A stretch of DNA of 33,212 bases from NCBI RefSeq assembly GCF_000682675.1, contig NZ_AWFA01000029.1, positions 1-33,212 on the forward strand, written 5' to 3'. The notes below the pieces were generated by a model. That model did not search any database. It had not been told where the DNA came from and worked only from the letters and a program-made list of their open reading frames with translations. Each line of letters begins with the position of its first letter. Within the stretch, counting starts at the first letter, position 1. This DNA is from Hyphomonas pacifica. Its GTDB lineage: Bacteria; Pseudomonadota; Alphaproteobacteria; Caulobacterales; Hyphomonadaceae. The translations under genes and the position numbers were made by a program. Below are positions 14,642 to 23,040 of the stretch, in pieces.

Positions 14642-15928
14642 TTATTTCACTTCCGTGAGCACAAGCGATGCGTTGGTGCCACCAAAGCCGAAACTGTTCG
14701 ACATGGCCGCACGCACACGTCCCTTCTTCGCCTTATGCGGGATAAGGTCCAGAACGGTCTCAAAGCTCGGATTGTCGAGATTCAGGGTCGGTGGCATCAC
14801 TTGGTCACGAATGGCCAGTGCACAGAAAGCGCTTTCAATGGCCCCGGCAGCTCCAAGAAGGTGGCCAACGGCAGACTTGGTCGAAGACATCGACATGTTC
14901 TTGGCATGATCGCCGAATGCGCGCTCAACAGCGCCAGCCTCACCTTCATCTCCCTTCGGAGTGGAGGTGCCGTGAGCATTCACATAGTCGATCTCGGTCG
15001 GGTCTATGCCGGAATGCTTCAGCGCCATCTTCATCGCGCGATAACCGCCTTCAGCGCCTTCAGCCGGGGCCGTGATATGATAGGCATCGCCCGTCAGACC
15101 ATAACCTGAGACTTCGGCATAGATCTTCGCGCCGCGGGCCTTGGCATGCTCGTACTCTTCCAGAACGAGAATGGCAGCACCCTCCCCCATCACGAAGCCG
15201 TCGCGGTCCTTGTCGTAAGGACGGGAGGCCTTTTCAGGAGTGTCATTGAAATTCGTAGACATAGCCTTAGCGGCGCAGAAGCCCGCTATGCCGATGCGTC
15301 CGATAACCGCTTCAGAGCCACCCGCCAGCATGACGTCCGCATCCCCATACTTGATGAGACGTGCGGAGTCGCCAATGGCGTGAGCGCCTGTTGCGCAGGC
15401 TGTTACCACGGAATGGTTCGGCCCTTTGAATTTGTGCCTGATTGAGACCTGACCAGAAGCCAAATTGATCAGGGCAGAGGGGATGAAGAACGGGCTCACC
15501 TTGCGCGGCCCGTTCTCATGAAGCGTGATCGCCGTCTGATAGATGGATTCCAAACCACCGATGCCGGAGCCGATCAGAACGCCTGTGCGTTCCTGACCTT
15601 CCTCGTCTTCGGGTCTCCATCCGGAATCCTCTACCGCTTCGTCAGCAGCGGCGATGGCATAAAGAATAAACTCATCAATCCGGCGCATCTCTTTTGAGGA
15701 AACAAACGCCTCAGGATCGAAAGCGTGAGGGTCCCCTTCACCGCCACCGCGGCCAGTTTTCCATGGTACCTGGAATGCAATCTTGCAGGGCATGTCTTCA
15801 GGATCGAACGTATCAATACGTCCTGCCCCAGACTTGCCTTCAATCAGGCGCTCCCAAGTTGCCTCACGGCCAAAGGCCAAAGGTGAGACAATCCCGATAC
15901 CGGTGATAACGACGCGGCGGTCAGACAT
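14642..15928 (-). CDS. fabF: 3-oxoacyl-ACP synthase II (KAS II)
   Basis: FabF condenses malonyl-ACP with acyl-ACP in the elongation step of type II fatty-acid synthesis. The 428-residue product has the Cys-His-His triad: Cys178 in VTACATGAHAIG, His319 in NAHGTSTPKGDEGE and His356 in STKSAVGHLLGAAG, with Lys351 beside it. The C-terminus has SNSFGFGGTNASLVL. It is about 15 residues longer than E. coli FabF because of a glycine-rich insertion near 58-66. It follows acpP by 15 bases and precedes mltG by 62 in the same direction. Confidence 0.97.
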   Translation of the reverse strand: MSDRRVVITGIGIVSPLAFGREATWERLIEGKSGAGRIDTFDPEDMPCKIAFQVPWKTGRGGGEGDPHAFDPEAFVSSKEMRRIDEFILYAIAAADEAVEDSGWRPEDEEGQERTGVLIGSGIGGLESIYQTAITLHENGPRKVSPFFIPSALINLASGQVSIRHKFKGPNHSVVTACATGAHAIGDSARLIKYGDADVMLAGGSEAVIGRIGIAGFCAAKAMSTNFNDTPEKASRPYDKDRDGFVMGEGAAILVLEEYEHAKARGAKIYAEVSGYGLTGDAYHITAPAEGAEGGYRAMKMALKHSGIDPTEIDYVNAHGTSTPKGDEGEAGAVERAFGDHAKNMSMSSTKSAVGHLLGAAGAIESAFCALAIRDQVMPPTLNLDNPSFETVLDLIPHKAKKGRVRAAMSNSFGFGGTNASLVLTEVK

Positions 15929-15943
15929 AGAACCCTGCCTGTT

Positions 15944-16177
15944 TTAGATGTGAGCCTTGATGTGGGTCACCGCATCACCAACGGTGCGGATGGACTCCTG
16001 TACATCATCAGGGATTTCGATGTTGAACTCTTCCTCGAAAGCCATGACCAGTTCGACCAGGTCCAGCGAGTCAGCGCCCAGATCGTCGATGAAGCTTGCG
16101 CTCTCAACAACCTTATCACCATCCACGTCGAGATTTTCGACTACAATTTTTTTAACGCGTTCAAGAACGTCAGACAT
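15944..16177 (-). CDS. acpP: Acyl carrier protein
   Basis: The 77-residue acidic protein carries growing acyl chains on a 4'-phosphopantetheine arm. The attachment serine is Ser37 in [20 protein letters not shown], the canonical motif. The start has a GAGAGGT site about 5 bases upstream. The gene sits between fabG and fabF as in most proteobacteria, with a 114-base gap before it that holds its own candidate promoter. A separate promoter makes sense, because the carrier is needed in much larger amounts than the enzymes. Confidence 0.98.
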   Translation of the reverse strand: MSDVLERVKKIVVENLDVDGDKVVESASFIDDLGADSLDLVELVMAFEEEFNIEIPDDVQESIRTVGDAVTHIKAHI

Positions 16178-16231
16178 GAGTACCTCTCTAGAAATGCCTG
16201 AGGACTGGCCCAGATTCGAACCATTGTGTTG

Positions 16232-16261
16232 CGCCTAGCACACAGTTGGGACGAGCGCCAA
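16232..16261 (-). promoter_or_regulatory. Candidate acpP promoter
   Basis: On the minus strand TTGGCGC (16261-16255) is followed after 15 bases by GCTAGGCG (16239-16232). The two halves resemble the Caulobacter housekeeping pattern TTGACGS and GCTANAWC, with a spacer one base longer than usual. The position, about 50 bases before the acpP start, is reasonable. The region also contains nested inverted repeats. Confidence 0.4.
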
Positions 16262-16291
16262 GTCCTATGACTAACCCTTACTGTTGTGAAA

Positions 16292-17029
16292 TCAGATCAT
16301 TGCCATACCGCCATTTACGTGCAGCGTCTGCCCCGTAACATAGGCGGCTTCATTGGAAGCAAGATATACTGCTGCCGCAGCAATGTCAGCACCTTCGCCC
16401 AGGCGACCCGAAGGAATCTGTCTCAAAAGCGCTTCTTTCTGGTTATCCGGCAACACATCCGTCATCGGAGACGCAATGAAACCAGGTGCGATTGTGTTTG
16501 CCGTGATGCCACGGCTCGCGACCTCCTGAGCGAGTGACTTCGTAAAGCCGATCATGCCCGCCTTGGACGCGCAATAGTTCGTTTGCCCCGGATTTCCGGT
16601 GACGCCGACAATTGATGTAATACCGATAATGCGGCCATGACGGCGCTTCATCATGCCCCGCACGCAGCTCTTCGTGAGTCGGAAATAGCTGCCCAAATTG
16701 ACGGACAGAACATCGTTCCAATCGTCATCATTCATCTGCATCAGCAGTTTGTCGCGTGTAATTCCGGCATTCGCGACGAGGATGTCGAGCGGACCGATGG
16801 CTTCTTCCGTCTTCGAAACGAGACCATTCACGGCCTCTTCGTCAGAGAGATTGCACGGCACAATCGCGCTTTCGCCTTTCAGCGTGGCTGCAACTTCCTC
16901 AAGAACGTTCTCACGTGTGCCGGAGAGCGCCACCTTGGCGCCAGCTTCGGAAAGCGCCTGTGCAATCGCGCGGCCGATTCCTCCGGATGCCCCGGTTACA
17001 AGAGCCGTACGGCCTGTCAGGTCAAACAT
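16292..17029 (-). CDS. fabG: 3-oxoacyl-ACP reductase
   Basis: FabG reduces 3-oxoacyl-ACP to 3-hydroxyacyl-ACP with NADPH. The 245-residue product is a classical short-chain dehydrogenase. It has the cofactor loop VTGASGGIGRAIA at residues 11-23, NAGITRD near 87-93, and the catalytic Ser139, Tyr152 and Lys156 in ITSIVGV and NYCASKAG. It ends in GQTLHVNGGMAM, typical for FabG. It starts 5 bases after the fabD stop and is followed by acpP after a 114-base gap. The context makes FabG far more likely than another dehydrogenase of the same fold. Confidence 0.97.
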   Translation of the reverse strand: MFDLTGRTALVTGASGGIGRAIAQALSEAGAKVALSGTRENVLEEVAATLKGESAIVPCNLSDEEAVNGLVSKTEEAIGPLDILVANAGITRDKLLMQMNDDDWNDVLSVNLGSYFRLTKSCVRGMMKRRHGRIIGITSIVGVTGNPGQTNYCASKAGMIGFTKSLAQEVASRGITANTIAPGFIASPMTDVLPDNQKEALLRQIPSGRLGEGADIAAAAVYLASNEAAYVTGQTLHVNGGMAMI

Positions 17030-17034
17030 CTGGC

Positions 17035-17985
17035 TTATCCCTTCATTGCTTCTGCAAACGCCTCAAGATCCTCGGGCGTCCCGAGGGTGAAGCCGTTGAG
17101 TGACTTTTCGATGCGACGCTGCATCACCGTCAATACTTTGCCATTACCTGCTTCGCCCGTCGCTTCAACTCGCTGAGCCACCATAAACTGCACGCTCTCT
17201 GTCCAGCGCACACGACCCGTCACCTGTTCCACCAGGTTCCGGCGGATCGTTTCAGGTTCGGTCACAGCATGCGCGGAGACGTTCGCAACAAGAGGCGTTG
17301 AGGGGGAATTGATGATCACTTCGCTCAGCGCCTCCGCCATTGCATCTGCTGCTGGCTGCATCAGAGAGCAATGGAACGGCGCAGAAACGTTCAACGGCAT
17401 CGCCTTCTTCACGCCATTCTCCCTGGCGTACGCACATGCCGCATCAATCGCAGTCTTTGTCCCGGACAGGACCAGTTGACCCGGCGCATTATCATTGGCG
17501 ACTTCACAAGCTCCGCCAGCTTTGCGGCCTGCTTCGCAGGCGGCTTCGGCCTGCGTGATATCCGCGCCCAGAAGCGCCGCCATGGCTCCCGCACCCGGTT
17601 TTACAGCGCCCTGCATGGCATTGCCGCGAATACGCAGCAAACGCGCCGTATCAGCCAGGCTGATCGCCCCGGCGGACGCGAGCGCAGAATACTCCCCCAG
17701 CGAGTGCCCTGCGACAAAGGCAGCATCCCTCGCGGACAGACCGAATTCGGCCTCGAGCGCGCGCATTGCGGCCAGGCTGTGCGCCATCAGCGCCGGCTGA
17801 GTATTTGCGGTAAGGGTAAGCTCTTCCATGTCACCATTCCACATGAGGGCGGAAAGGTCTTGCCCCAAGGCTTCATCGACTTCTGCGAACACGTCGCGAG
17901 CCGACTGAAAGGCATCCGCAAGCGCCTTTCCCATTCCGATTTCCTGGCTTCCCTGCCCTGGAAAGATAAATGCAAATTTTCTCAT
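17035..17985 (-). CDS. fabD: Malonyl-CoA-ACP transacylase
   Basis: FabD moves malonyl groups from CoA to acyl carrier protein. The 316-residue product starts MRKFAFIFPGQGSQEIGMG, the family's N-terminal signature. It has the nucleophile Ser95 in GHSLGEYSALASAG and the catalytic His205 in LNVSAPFHCSLM. The ATG at 17985 has a GGAG site 9 bases upstream; the frame stays open for 64 more codons upstream, but that part has no family similarity and runs into the rpsF leader. It is the first gene of the fab cluster and is divergent from rpsF across a 208-base gap. fabH is not beside it, unlike in E. coli. Confidence 0.97.
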   Translation of the reverse strand: MRKFAFIFPGQGSQEIGMGKALADAFQSARDVFAEVDEALGQDLSALMWNGDMEELTLTANTQPALMAHSLAAMRALEAEFGLSARDAAFVAGHSLGEYSALASAGAISLADTARLLRIRGNAMQGAVKPGAGAMAALLGADITQAEAACEAGRKAGGACEVANDNAPGQLVLSGTKTAIDAACAYARENGVKKAMPLNVSAPFHCSLMQPAADAMAEALSEVIINSPSTPLVANVSAHAVTEPETIRRNLVEQVTGRVRWTESVQFMVAQRVEATGEAGNGKVLTVMQRRIEKSLNGFTLGTPEDLEAFAEAMKG

Positions 17986-18043
17986 TATTGGTTTCTCCAA
18001 GTTGGGTGTGTGACTAATGGTGACCGGCAATGTAAGCAAGCGC

Positions 18044-18072
18044 TTGAAAAATACCGCCAAATGCGCTTTACA
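18044..18072 (+). promoter_or_regulatory. Candidate promoter of the rpsF operon
   Basis: TTGAAA at 18044-18049 is followed after 17 bases by TTTACA at 18067-18072. GCTTTACA partly fits GCTANAWC. If used, it gives a leader of about 115 bases, long enough for an S6:S18-type regulatory structure. The -10 element is weak. Confidence 0.35.
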
Positions 18073-18193
18073 CCCGCCTTCACTCGCAGGAATGCGGTCC
18101 TTGGTACTCCGGAATGAGCCGGAAGAAGAGGGGCCATCGCCGGTCAGTTTCCCGCTGTCAGGCGCCGCATGACTCAACTATGGGAATGAAAAC

Positions 18194-18532
18194 ATGGCAC
18201 TTTATGAGCATGTCGTGATCACACGACCTGACATTTCGCCTGCCCAGGTCGACAGCTTTGTCGAAGAACTGAGCAACTTCCTCAAGGAAAAAGGCGCTAA
18301 AGTTGGCAAGACCGAATATTGGGGTCTTCGCAACCTGGCCTATCCGATCAAGAAACAGCGCAAGGGGCATTACTCCCTCCTGAACATCGACGGCCCTGCC
18401 GATGCTGTTCTGGAACTGGAGCGTAAGCACCGCATCTCCGATGATGTCATGCGTTACATGACCGTCCGCGTCGAAACGCTGAGCGACGAACCGTCTCCGG
18501 TTCTCTCTCGCAAAGACCGTCGCCGCGACTAG
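18194..18532 (+). CDS. rpsF: 30S ribosomal protein S6
   Basis: S6 binds S18 and sits on the platform of the small ribosomal subunit. The 112-residue product begins [19 protein letters not shown] and contains [19 protein letters not shown] and the C-terminal strand YMTVRVETL, all typical. A GGGA site lies about 8 bases before the ATG. It leads rpsF-rpsR-rplI with gaps of 15 and 12 bases. Bacterial rpsF leaders often carry a structure bound by the S6:S18 pair, and a leader of more than 100 bases is available here. Confidence 0.97.
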   Translation: MALYEHVVITRPDISPAQVDSFVEELSNFLKEKGAKVGKTEYWGLRNLAYPIKKQRKGHYSLLNIDGPADAVLELERKHRISDDVMRYMTVRVETLSDEPSPVLSRKDRRRD

Positions 18533-18547
18533 GGAAGGACACTCGAA

Positions 18548-18805
18548 ATGGCTCAGAAACTGAACATCACGAACATCCCTGCTCGCCGTCCCTTTGGACG
18601 TCGTCGCAAGGTCGATCCGTTTTCCGGCTCCAATGCTCAGGAAATCGACTACAAGGACGTGAAATTGCTGCAGCGCTATATCTCTGAAAAAGGGAAAATC
18701 GTGCCCAGCCGTATCACGGCCGTTAATCTGAAGAACCAGCGCAAGCTTGCCCAGGCGATCAAACGCGCCCGCATGCTGGCCCTGCTTCCGTTCGAAGTGA
18801 AGTAA
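18548..18805 (+). CDS. rpsR: 30S ribosomal protein S18
   Basis: S18 forms a pair with S6 on the small subunit. The 85-residue product carries the family signature [22 protein letters not shown] and the basic end [13 protein letters not shown]. The N-terminus includes [13 protein letters not shown]. No cysteine pairs for zinc are present. It is the second gene of the operon, 15 bases after rpsF, with an AAGGA site before its ATG. Confidence 0.97.
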   Translation: MAQKLNITNIPARRPFGRRRKVDPFSGSNAQEIDYKDVKLLQRYISEKGKIVPSRITAVNLKNQRKLAQAIKRARMLALLPFEVK

Positions 18806-18817
18806 GGAGAGACCCAC

Positions 18818-19408
18818 ATGCAAGTCATCCTTCTTGAACGGATCGAGCGCCTTGGCGTCATCGGCGACGAAGTGAAAGTGAAGAACGGCTTCGCCCGTAA
18901 CTTCTTGATCCCGCAAGGCAAAGCCCTGCTCGCCAATGCAAAGAACCGCGCCCGCTTCGAAGCAGAGCGTGAAGCCATTGAAGCCCGTAACGCGGAAGCC
19001 CGCGCGAAGGCCGAAGCCGAAGCTCAAAAGCTGGAAGGCGCAAGCTTCGTGCTTATCCGCCAGGCTGGCGACACCGGTCAGCTGTACGGCTCTGTTACCG
19101 CACGTGATGTGGCTGATGCCGCTGAAGCGGCTGGTTACAGCATTCCGCGTACCGGCGTGCGTCTCGACCGTCCGATCAAGGCGATCGGTCTGTACGACGT
19201 GGCCGTCCGTTTGCACGCTGAAGTGACCGCTACGGTCCAGGCCAACGTGGCACGCTCCAGCGATGAAGCTGAGCGTCAGGCGAAAGGCGAAGACATCGTC
19301 GCATCGCTTCAGGCTGCCAACCATGAACAAGCCCAGGAACAAGCTGGTGAGCTGGCTGAAGCCGCCGCCGAGCGTGACGAGTCTGGCGAGGGAGAAGACG
19401 AAGAATAG
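18818..19408 (+). CDS. rplI: 50S ribosomal protein L9
   Basis: L9 is an elongated protein near the L1 stalk that helps keep the reading frame. The N-terminal domain has IERLGVIGDEVKVKNGFARN and FLIPQGKALLA, the family signature. A long central helix and the C-terminal RNA-binding domain, with QLYGSVTARDVADA, follow. At 196 residues it is nearly 50 longer than E. coli L9; the extra residues are a glutamate- and alanine-rich tail ending SGEGEDEE, a feature common in alphaproteobacteria. It starts 12 bases after rpsR and is followed by a strong terminator. Confidence 0.97.
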   Translation: MQVILLERIERLGVIGDEVKVKNGFARNFLIPQGKALLANAKNRARFEAEREAIEARNAEARAKAEAEAQKLEGASFVLIRQAGDTGQLYGSVTARDVADAAEAAGYSIPRTGVRLDRPIKAIGLYDVAVRLHAEVTATVQANVARSSDEAERQAKGEDIVASLQAANHEQAQEQAGELAEAAAERDESGEGEDEE

Positions 19409-19429
19409 TCTTCCCCACCTGATCAAATC

Positions 19430-19463
19430 AGGCCGCAGCTTTTCACAGCTGCGGCCTTTTTTT
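19430..19463 (+). terminator. Intrinsic terminator of rpsF-rpsR-rplI
   Basis: The 11 bp perfect stem AGGCCGCAGCT with AGCTGCGGCCT around the 6-base loop TTTCAC is followed by seven T residues. It lies 22 bases after the rplI stop. Confidence 0.93.
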
Positions 19464-19539
19464 GTGACTAACCCGGTAAAATCAGGCCGGAGTGAGTTTC
19501 TGCCCCTGCAATTCACCCACAGCTGAGTTACACTTAACC

Positions 19540-21039
19540 ATGCCGCTTGATGATGCCTCCTCCCCTAAAGAGACAGTCACACCGCCGAACAATCTATCGG
19601 CGGAAGCGGCTGTGCTGGGCGCCATTCTATTCGACAATAACTCCTATCAGCGCGTCGCGGATATTCTGAGACCGTCGGATTTCTACGCACCCGCACACCA
19701 GGAATTATTCAACGTCGCCGCTACCATGATTCAGCAAGGCCGAATCGCGGATGGTGTCACCCTGCGCGAACATTTCGAAAAAGCCGAAAAGCTCAGCGAG
19801 ATTGGCGGCGCGCGCTATCTGGAGCAATTGCTCGATTCGGCCGCCTTCGGGCCTGAGGTGGGCGACTATGCCCGCATGATTCGTGACCTTGCGATGCGCC
19901 GCGAACTGGTCGGCATTGGCGGAGAGCTTCAGGGCCGGGCCCTGAACCCGACGCCGGAAGAGAATGGCGAGCGCCAGATCGAACTGGCAGAGCGCAGGCT
20001 GTTTGACCTTGCCGAACGCGGCTCCAGCGGCCGTGGCTTCAGCAGCTTCTCCGAAGCGCTGACGGAATCCCTCAAGAATGCCGAAGCCGCATTCAAGCGT
20101 GAGGGCAAGATCGCCGGTATCCCGACGCGCCTGAGAGATCTCGACGAGAAACTCGGCGGCCTTCACCGGTCAGACCTAGTCATCCTGGCCGGCCGTCCTT
20201 CCATGGGGAAAACCTCACTCGCGACGAACATTGCCTATAATGCCGCGTCCGCCTACCGCTCAGAGCTGCAGGATGACGGCTCACGGAAGACCGTAGACGG
20301 CGCAATCGTCGGATTCTTCTCGCTGGAGATGTCGAACGAACAGCTCGCCACGCGTATTATCGCCGAGCGTACCGGCATCACGACCCACCGCATCCGTCAG
20401 GGCGATCTCGACAAGAGCGACTTTGAGCGCCTGCGGGAAGCGACCGAAGAACTGCAGAATCTGCCTCTCTATATCGACGATACAGGCGGCATCTCCATCA
20501 GCCAGCTTGCGGCCCGCGCGCGCCGCCTGCAGCGCTCGGTCGGACTCGACATGATCGTGATCGACTACCTTCAGCTCATCACAGTCAGTACCGGCAATGC
20601 GAACGCAAACCGGGTGCAGGAAATCACGCAGATCACAACCTCTCTGAAGGCGCTTGCCAAGGATCTGAACGTCCCGATCATCGCCTTGTCCCAGCTGTCG
20701 CGGGCGGTTGAACAACGCGATGACAAACGCCCACAGCTGTCTGACCTTCGGGAATCAGGCTCAATCGAGCAGGACGCCGACGTGGTGCTGTTCGTGTATC
20801 GCGAGGAGTATTATCTTTCGCGGGCAGAGCCGGGTGCCGATCCGACTGATCCGGCCTCGAACGAGAAATGGGCCCAATGGCGCCAGCGCATGGACCAAGT
20901 CTACGGCAAAGCAGAGGTCATCGTCGGCAAGCAGCGTCACGGTCCAATCGGCCGCGTCGAACTCGCCTTCGATTCAAACGTCACACGATTTGGGGATCTG
21001 GACATGTCCGGCCGCTCAAACGATTTCGACGACGAATAA
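19540..21039 (+). CDS. dnaB: Replicative DNA helicase
   Basis: DnaB is the hexameric helicase that opens DNA at the replication fork. The product (499 residues from the ATG at 19540) has the N-terminal primase-interaction domain with NLSAEAAVLGAILFDN at about residues 18-33. The RecA-like core has the Walker A loop GRPSMGKTSLA near 218-228, Walker B MIVIDYLQLI, and LSQLSRAVEQRDDKRP followed by LRESGSIEQDADVV. All motor residues are intact. No ribosome binding site precedes the ATG, and a TACACT element ends 5 bases before it, so the transcript may be leaderless. A GTG 16 codons upstream is in frame but lies close to the rplI terminator and adds unconserved residues. Confidence 0.96.
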   Translation: MPLDDASSPKETVTPPNNLSAEAAVLGAILFDNNSYQRVADILRPSDFYAPAHQELFNVAATMIQQGRIADGVTLREHFEKAEKLSEIGGARYLEQLLDSAAFGPEVGDYARMIRDLAMRRELVGIGGELQGRALNPTPEENGERQIELAERRLFDLAERGSSGRGFSSFSEALTESLKNAEAAFKREGKIAGIPTRLRDLDEKLGGLHRSDLVILAGRPSMGKTSLATNIAYNAASAYRSELQDDGSRKTVDGAIVGFFSLEMSNEQLATRIIAERTGITTHRIRQGDLDKSDFERLREATEELQNLPLYIDDTGGISISQLAARARRLQRSVGLDMIVIDYLQLITVSTGNANANRVQEITQITTSLKALAKDLNVPIIALSQLSRAVEQRDDKRPQLSDLRESGSIEQDADVVLFVYREEYYLSRAEPGADPTDPASNEKWAQWRQRMDQVYGKAEVIVGKQRHGPIGRVELAFDSNVTRFGDLDMSGRSNDFDDE

Positions 21040-21059
21040 CCCCTGCCCTTAGCGGCGCG

Positions 21060-22028
21060 TTAAAGGCTGTTCAGCCACTCTATCAACAGCCGGTTCACCT
21101 CCTCAGGCCGCTCCTGCTGCGTCCAGTGCCCGGCACCTTCCAGCAAGGTCGCGCCGCGCAGATCACCGAGGCTTTTCTTCATCGCGGCCACCATATCGCC
21201 CGGATACATTTTCAGCACCAGATCCCTGGTTCCGCCAATGAACAGCGACGGCTGCGCGATCACCGGCGAGGACGGGTGCGATGTGAGATACGCATGGTCG
21301 CGGTGCCAGTTGCGGTAGCGATTCAACGGCCCGCGGAACCCTGACTTGCGGAACTGCCGATCATAATAAGCAACATCTTCTTCGGTCAGCCATGGCAGCG
21401 GCATGTCCGGCTCCGGCAGGCGATGTAGCAATGTGTCACCATGCTTCTTGTCCGTCGGCCAGGTTCCATCCGGCGCATCGCCTGAGATGGCATAGTAGAA
21501 CTTCCGGATTGTTTCGGCAGGGTCCGCTTCCAGTTCAGCCTCTGGCGGCCCCTGATCCTGAAAATAGATCTGGTAGAAGAACAGACCGCGCTCGGTGAAG
21601 AATTTGCGCACGGCATCAATGAACACCACCTCTCCCGGCGGCGTATAGGGAACAGACAATCCCGCCACAGCACGGAACTTGTCCCTGTGCAGCCTTACCG
21701 TATTCCACGCAAGCGGCGCGCCCCAGTCATGGCCTACGACAACAGCTTGCTCTCCGGGAGAGAGCGCCTCGGCCAGACCGGCAATATCTCCGGTCAGGTT
21801 TTCCATGTCATAGTCCTCTACCGTATACGGACGATCAGAGCCGCCGTATCCGCGCACATCCGGCGCTGCCACACGGTAACCTGCTTCCGAAAGAGCCTTG
21901 ATCTGGTGACGCCAGGAATACCAGCTTTCGGGAAAGCCGTGGACCAGGATCACCAGGGGCCCCTCGCCTGCGGTGGCGACCCGCAGGCGAATGCCGTTTG
22001 TCTCAATCAGTCGCAGGTCAGGAGACAT
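21060..22028 (-). CDS. Alpha/beta hydrolase, epoxide-hydrolase-like
   Basis: The 322-residue product has the alpha/beta hydrolase fold with the oxyanion motif HGFPESWYSW near residues 30-39. The nucleophile is Asp101 in VVGHDWGAPLAW, as in epoxide hydrolases and haloalkane dehalogenases rather than serine esterases. The catalytic histidine is near residue 301 in GAGHWTQQERP, and PDVRGYGGSDRP follows the HGFP part as in soluble epoxide hydrolases. Epoxide hydrolysis is the best guess; dehalogenase activity cannot be excluded. It begins 6 bases after a crotonase gene in the same direction and is convergent with dnaB with 20 bases between stops. Confidence 0.88.
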   Translation of the reverse strand: MSPDLRLIETNGIRLRVATAGEGPLVILVHGFPESWYSWRHQIKALSEAGYRVAAPDVRGYGGSDRPYTVEDYDMENLTGDIAGLAEALSPGEQAVVVGHDWGAPLAWNTVRLHRDKFRAVAGLSVPYTPPGEVVFIDAVRKFFTERGLFFYQIYFQDQGPPEAELEADPAETIRKFYYAISGDAPDGTWPTDKKHGDTLLHRLPEPDMPLPWLTEEDVAYYDRQFRKSGFRGPLNRYRNWHRDHAYLTSHPSSPVIAQPSLFIGGTRDLVLKMYPGDMVAAMKKSLGDLRGATLLEGAGHWTQQERPEEVNRLLIEWLNSL

Positions 22029-22034
22029 GTCAGG

Positions 22035-22946
22035 CTAGTCCTTGCCGCCAATCCATTTGAACTCCGGCTCTTCCCACCAGGGGAAGAAGTTCGGCATACC
22101 GTCGGAGACCTTCACCGGATAGACGGGCTTACGTTTCTCTAGGAAGCTCATGACGCCCTCTTTTGCGTCCGCGGTCTTGCCTCTGGAATAGATTGCGGCG
22201 GAATCCACAATGTGCGCTTCCATCGGGTGGCTCGCGCCCAGCATGCGCCACATCATCTGGCGTGTCAGGGTCGTAGAGACCGCTGCCGTATTGTCGGCAA
22301 TCTCACGCGCAATGCCGCGTGCCACATCCATCAGATCCGCTTGCGGATGGATTGAGCGGACAAGCCCCCCCTCCATGGCTTCCTGAGCCGGGAAGACGCG
22401 GCCGGAGTAACACCATTCCAGCGCTTGGGAGATGCCTACAAGACGCGGCAGGAACCAGCTGGAGGCCGCTTCCGGATTGATGCCCCGGCGGTTGAACACA
22501 AAACCAAAGCGGGCCGTGTCCGCAGCGATACGGATATCCATCGGCAACTGCATGGTCACACCAATGCCGACCGCCGCACCATTGATGGCCCCGATCACAG
22601 GCTTCAGGCTGTCAAAGATGCGCAGCGTAACGCGGCCACCGCCATCACGCTGAATGTCAGTGCTTTCAGTGCGGCCCGCCTCGCCGCTCTTGGCGCGCTC
22701 ATCATAGTCAAAGGTCTCAGCGCCGGCAGACAGGTCAGCACCCGCGCAGAAGGCCCGGTCTCCACTGCCTGTCACGATCACGGCGCGCACGCTGTCATCA
22801 GCGTCGGTAATGTCGAACGCCTCGATCATTTCGTGCATCATGGTGCCCGTAAAGGCATTCATCTTTTCCGGGCGATGCAGCGTAAGCGTCGCGATGCCAT
22901 CCTCAATGTCCAGAATGATTTCCTTGAATTCCTTCGGCCTGGCCAT
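22035..22946 (-). CDS. Crotonase (enoyl-CoA hydratase/isomerase) family protein lacking the usual glutamate pair
   Basis: The product (303 residues from the ATG at 22946) has the crotonase fold motifs TLHRPEKMNAFTGTM, RAFCAGADLSAG and AINGAAVGIG. The start is fixed by a perfect AGGAGGA site 4 bases upstream; the frame is open for 155 more codons but without similarity. At the places of the two hydratase glutamates the sequence reads GIGVTMQLPMD and FGFVFNRRG, so both appear absent. A glutamate in GINPEAASSW nearby could serve, as in single-acid crotonases such as isomerases. Function is probably on an acyl-CoA, reaction uncertain. It has an extra middle segment (residues about 70-100) and a long C-terminus rich in aromatic residues. 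It pairs with the epoxide-hydrolase-like gene 6 bases downstream. Confidence 0.9.
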   Translation of the reverse strand: MARPKEFKEIILDIEDGIATLTLHRPEKMNAFTGTMMHEMIEAFDITDADDSVRAVIVTGSGDRAFCAGADLSAGAETFDYDERAKSGEAGRTESTDIQRDGGGRVTLRIFDSLKPVIGAINGAAVGIGVTMQLPMDIRIAADTARFGFVFNRRGINPEAASSWFLPRLVGISQALEWCYSGRVFPAQEAMEGGLVRSIHPQADLMDVARGIAREIADNTAAVSTTLTRQMMWRMLGASHPMEAHIVDSAAIYSRGKTADAKEGVMSFLEKRKPVYPVKVSDGMPNFFPWWEEPEFKWIGGKD

Positions 22947-23040
22947 GTGTTCCTCCTGAGTGTCTAAAACCGGGCACAAGCTGCCTTTCCAGACCGAGAC
23001 GTCAAGTCTTCCCCAGCGGCACTCCACAGTCATGGCCCTC

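Noticed and set aside
16199..16266. tRNA-like sequence before acpP (GGTTCGAATC on the minus strand with complementary ends)
   Set aside because: The T-stem does not pair, no D-arm or anticodon arm can be formed and the acceptor stem has a bulge. The resemblance is treated as chance and only the inverted repeats are reported.
17986..18177. N-terminal extension of fabD by 64 codons
   Set aside because: FabD similarity starts at the ATG at 17985, which has a ribosome site. The extension runs through the rpsF leader.
18158..19516. Long minus-strand open frame opposite rpsF-rpsR-rplI
   Set aside because: It lies entirely across three clearly real ribosomal protein genes, has no family signature and arises from their codon bias.
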